35,738 nt of DNA, from assembly GCF_002860125.1 (NCBI RefSeq), contig NZ_PGVA01000082.1, positions 1-35,738 on the forward strand. Reading direction: 5' to 3'. The stretch's first letter is position 1, and every line of letters begins with the position of its first letter. The notes under the pieces are model-generated. The model was not told where the DNA came from and did not search any database. It saw only the letters and a program-made list of their open reading frames with translations. The position numbers were made by a program, and so were the translations under genes. This stretch comes from Bacillus canaveralius. GTDB taxonomy: Bacteria; Bacillota; Bacilli; Bacillales; Cytobacillaceae. Shown here one piece after another: positions 34,177-35,738 of this stretch.

Positions 34177-34252
34177 TGGTGGCTCAGGACGGAATCGAAC
34201 CGCCGACACAAGGATTTTCAGTCCTTTGCTCTACCGACTGAGCTACTGAGCC
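34177..34252 (-). tRNA. tRNA-Phe (GAA)
   Basis: Anticodon loop CTGAAAA, encoded CCA. Its first 26 bases are repeated twice immediately upstream in the transcript (34362-34387 and 34496-34521). Confidence 0.96.
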
Positions 34253-34387
34253 ATAATTGCAAATATTTCCTAAATTTTAATTCAAGTAAGTCCTTTGCTC
34301 AAAAGATCTCACGATCTTTCTCGCAGGTTGCCACAGGAGCCAATCAATGATGAGAGCAACCTGCTCTACCGACTGAGCTACTGAGCC
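34253..34387 (-). repeat. Tandem unit 1 with tRNA-Phe 5' fragment
   Basis: 135 bp. In transcript order: tRNA-Phe acceptor 5' strand and D arm (34362-34387), then a 9-bp stem GCAGGTTGC / GCAACCTGC, a hairpin AAAGATC-GTGA-GATCTTT with a GNRA loop, a second tRNA-Phe piece GAGCAAAGGACT, and an AT-rich spacer. Nearly identical to the next unit: one base change plus a one-base indel. Confidence 0.9.
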
Positions 34388-34521
34388 ATAATTGCAAATA
34401 TTTCCTAAATTTTAATCAAGTAAGTCCTTTGCTCAAAAGATCTCACGATCTTTCTCGCAGGTTGCCGCAGGAGCCAATCAATGATGAGAGCAACCTGCTC
34501 TACCGACTGAGCTACTGAGCC
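34388..34521 (-). repeat. Tandem unit 2 with tRNA-Phe 5' fragment
   Basis: 134 bp, a direct copy of the preceding unit. The tRNA-Phe fragment lies at 34496-34521. Differences from unit 1 are GCCGCAGG for GCCACAGG and one missing T. Confidence 0.9.
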
Positions 34522-34544
34522 AATTTATAACTGTTATAAAAAAA

Positions 34545-34620
34545 TGGCGGTCCCGACCGGGATCGAACCGGCGATCTCCTGCGTGACAGGCAGGCATGTT
34601 AACCGCTACACCACGGGACC
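34545..34620 (-). tRNA. tRNA-Asp (GUC)
   Basis: Anticodon loop CTGTCAC, encoded CCA. Queuosine target. Confidence 0.96.
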
Positions 34621-34623
34621 AGA

Positions 34624-34697
<74 letters not shown>

Positions 34698-34746
34698 ACA
34701 ATAGAAATTATTAAGTTTTTCCTATGCTCATTGATACCATAAGAAC

Positions 34747-34825
34747 TGTCCCGATCTCAGGATGCTGAACCAAGTAGCAGCTCGATCGGTACAACTCGCA
34801 GTTCATTCTGTGAAGTAACGCTCGT
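34747..34825 (-). ncRNA. Structured element B after tRNA-fMet 5' fragment
   Basis: Homologous to element A at 35263-35340. In transcript order both read ACGAGC, a variable 20-21 nt, CGAGTTGTACC, stem, GAGCTGCTACTTG, stem and GGGACA. The stem is TGT-A-CCGATC / GATCGG-G-ACA with a 27-nt loop holding a further GCTG/CAGC hairpin. No terminator T-run and no coding frame. Function unknown. Confidence 0.55.
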
Positions 34826-34841
34826 TGCTCCACCCCGCGAC
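34826..34841 (-). repeat. tRNA-fMet 5' fragment
   Basis: GTCGCGGGGTGGAGCA repeats the start of tRNA-fMet plus two upstream bases, then breaks inside the 5' strand of the D stem. Confidence 0.85.
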
Positions 34842-34869
34842 GATAAAAAACATGAAAACTTAACTGATA

Positions 34870-34945
34870 TGGTGGAGGATGACGGGATCGAACCGCCGAC
34901 CCTCTGCTTGTAAGGCAGATGCTCTCCCAGCTGAGCTAATCCTCC
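34870..34945 (-). tRNA. tRNA-Val (UAC)
   Basis: Anticodon loop CTTACAA, encoded CCA. Confidence 0.96.
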
Positions 34946-34965
34946 AGCTATGTATCCACGAAAAA

Positions 34966-35040
34966 TGGTGACCCGTACGGGATTCGAACCCGTGTTACCG
35001 CCGTGAAAGGGCGGTGTCTTAACCGCTTGACCAACGGGCC
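34966..35040 (-). tRNA. tRNA-Glu (UUC)
   Basis: Anticodon loop CTTTCAC, encoded CCA. Confidence 0.96.
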
Positions 35041-35053
35041 ATATAATTAAATA

Positions 35054-35146
35054 TGGCGGAGAGCAAGGGATTTGAACCCTTGAGACAGTGATTAACCGCC
35101 TACACGATTTCCAATCGTGCTCCTTCGGCCACTCGGACAGCTCTCC
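35054..35146 (-). tRNA. tRNA-Ser (GGA)
   Basis: Long variable arm, anticodon loop TTGGAAA, encoded CCA. Confidence 0.96.
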
Positions 35147-35149
35147 GTT

Positions 35150-35224
35150 TGGCTCCGCAGGCAGGATTCGAACCTGCGACCGTTCGGTTAACAGCCGAAT
35201 GCTCTACCACTGAGCTACTGCGGA
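35150..35224 (-). tRNA. tRNA-Asn (GUU)
   Basis: Anticodon loop CTGTTAA, encoded CCA. Queuosine target. First complete tRNA after 5S; its 5' part is repeated upstream at 35341-35373. Confidence 0.96.
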
Positions 35225-35262
35225 ATAATAATATACAACCCTAAACATTGTTTTGCTTCGAA

Positions 35263-35340
35263 TGTCCCCATCTCAGTAAGCTTAAGCAAGTAGCAGCTCG
35301 ATGGGTACAACTCGGAGCCCAATCCAGCAGCTTTGCTCGT
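35263..35340 (-). ncRNA. Structured element A after tRNA-Asn 5' fragment
   Basis: Homologue of element B. The stem is TGT-A-CCCATC / GATGGG-G-ACA (35300-35309 with 35263-35272), again with an A-G mismatch and a 27-nt loop. Against element B one pair has changed from C-G to G-C on both sides, a compensatory change that supports an RNA structure. Function unknown. Confidence 0.55.
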
Positions 35341-35373
35341 TGCTCTACCACTGAGCTACTGCGGAATAATAAT
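35341..35373 (-). repeat. tRNA-Asn 5' fragment
   Basis: 33 bp identical to 35200-35232: ten bases of 5' flank, the acceptor 5' strand and whole D arm of tRNA-Asn, ending at GAGCA. Confidence 0.92.
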
Positions 35374-35383
35374 TTAAAATAAT

Positions 35384-35738
<355 letters not shown>

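Noticed and set aside
34253-34521. CRISPR array
   Set aside because: Only two long tandem units with no unique spacers; they consist of tRNA-Phe pieces and a structured insert.
34253-34521. Group I intron or archaeal-type intron inside tRNA-Phe
   Set aside because: The insert is too short for group I, and a complete uninterrupted tRNA-Phe follows. The fragments lack the 3' half.
34747-35340. T-box riboswitch or tRNA-like structure
   Set aside because: No antiterminator T-box sequence, no terminator T-run, and no downstream protein gene. The fragments have no complementary 3' acceptor strand.

Overview
The window is chromosomal DNA from a low-GC, spore-forming Firmicute of the Bacillaceae. 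It carries sporulation genes (spoVR, prkA, yhbH). Its gene order recalls the yhbA-yhdC part of the Bacillus subtilis map (queG, yhbB, trmL, prkA, yhbH, yhcT, yhcU, yhcW, pgcA, yhdB, yhdC, spoVR), though rearranged. The tRNA order also follows B. subtilis trnD. Most genes have strong AGGAGG-type ribosome binding sites, which decide many of the starts given here.

Layout. 1-7.2 kb: spoVR, a secreted DUF3889 protein (YhdC-like), a YhdB-like protein, phosphoglucomutase pgcA, a coupled disulfide-exchange pair (BdbC plus a membrane-anchored thioredoxin), YhcU and a RluD-type pseudouridine synthase. 7.2-15.5 kb: a GlsB/YeaQ membrane protein, a lipoprotein, two aldo/keto reductases, a HAD phosphatase, a RocB-like M20 peptidase, a purine permease behind two PurR boxes, and a YitT-like protein whose 3' end is formed by an interspersed repeat. 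15.6-22.4 kb: a TcyP-type cystine symporter broken by one in-frame amber codon, an AI-2E family permease, pyrroline-5-carboxylate reductase, 3-methyladenine DNA glycosylase, a CBO0543-type membrane protein, and an AraC regulator divergent from a small unknown protein. 22.5-30 kb: yhbH, prkA, a 31-residue membrane peptide, a nitroreductase, trmL, a YhbB-like amidase and queG. 30-32.9 kb: a TetR regulator and SGNH hydrolase lie between two direct copies of the promoter and 5' end of a B3/4-domain gene; only the distal copy is complete. 32.9-35.7 kb: a 23S-5S-tRNA operon read on the minus strand, with 18 tRNA genes.

Repeats. A roughly 150-bp MITE-like element occurs in three near-complete copies plus a solo end. 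A REP-like element forms the C-terminus of the YitT protein. Inside the tRNA operon, the 5' parts of tRNA-Asn, tRNA-fMet and tRNA-Phe are each repeated directly upstream of the intact gene and joined at the same GAGCA sequence to foreign DNA. The Asn- and Met-linked inserts are homologous and share a stem with a compensatory base-pair change, so they are probably structured RNA. I do not recognise this arrangement; it is the best candidate here for something undescribed.

Limits: families were recognised by reading the proteins, with no database search. Regulatory sites are pattern matches. The amber codon could be a sequencing error.
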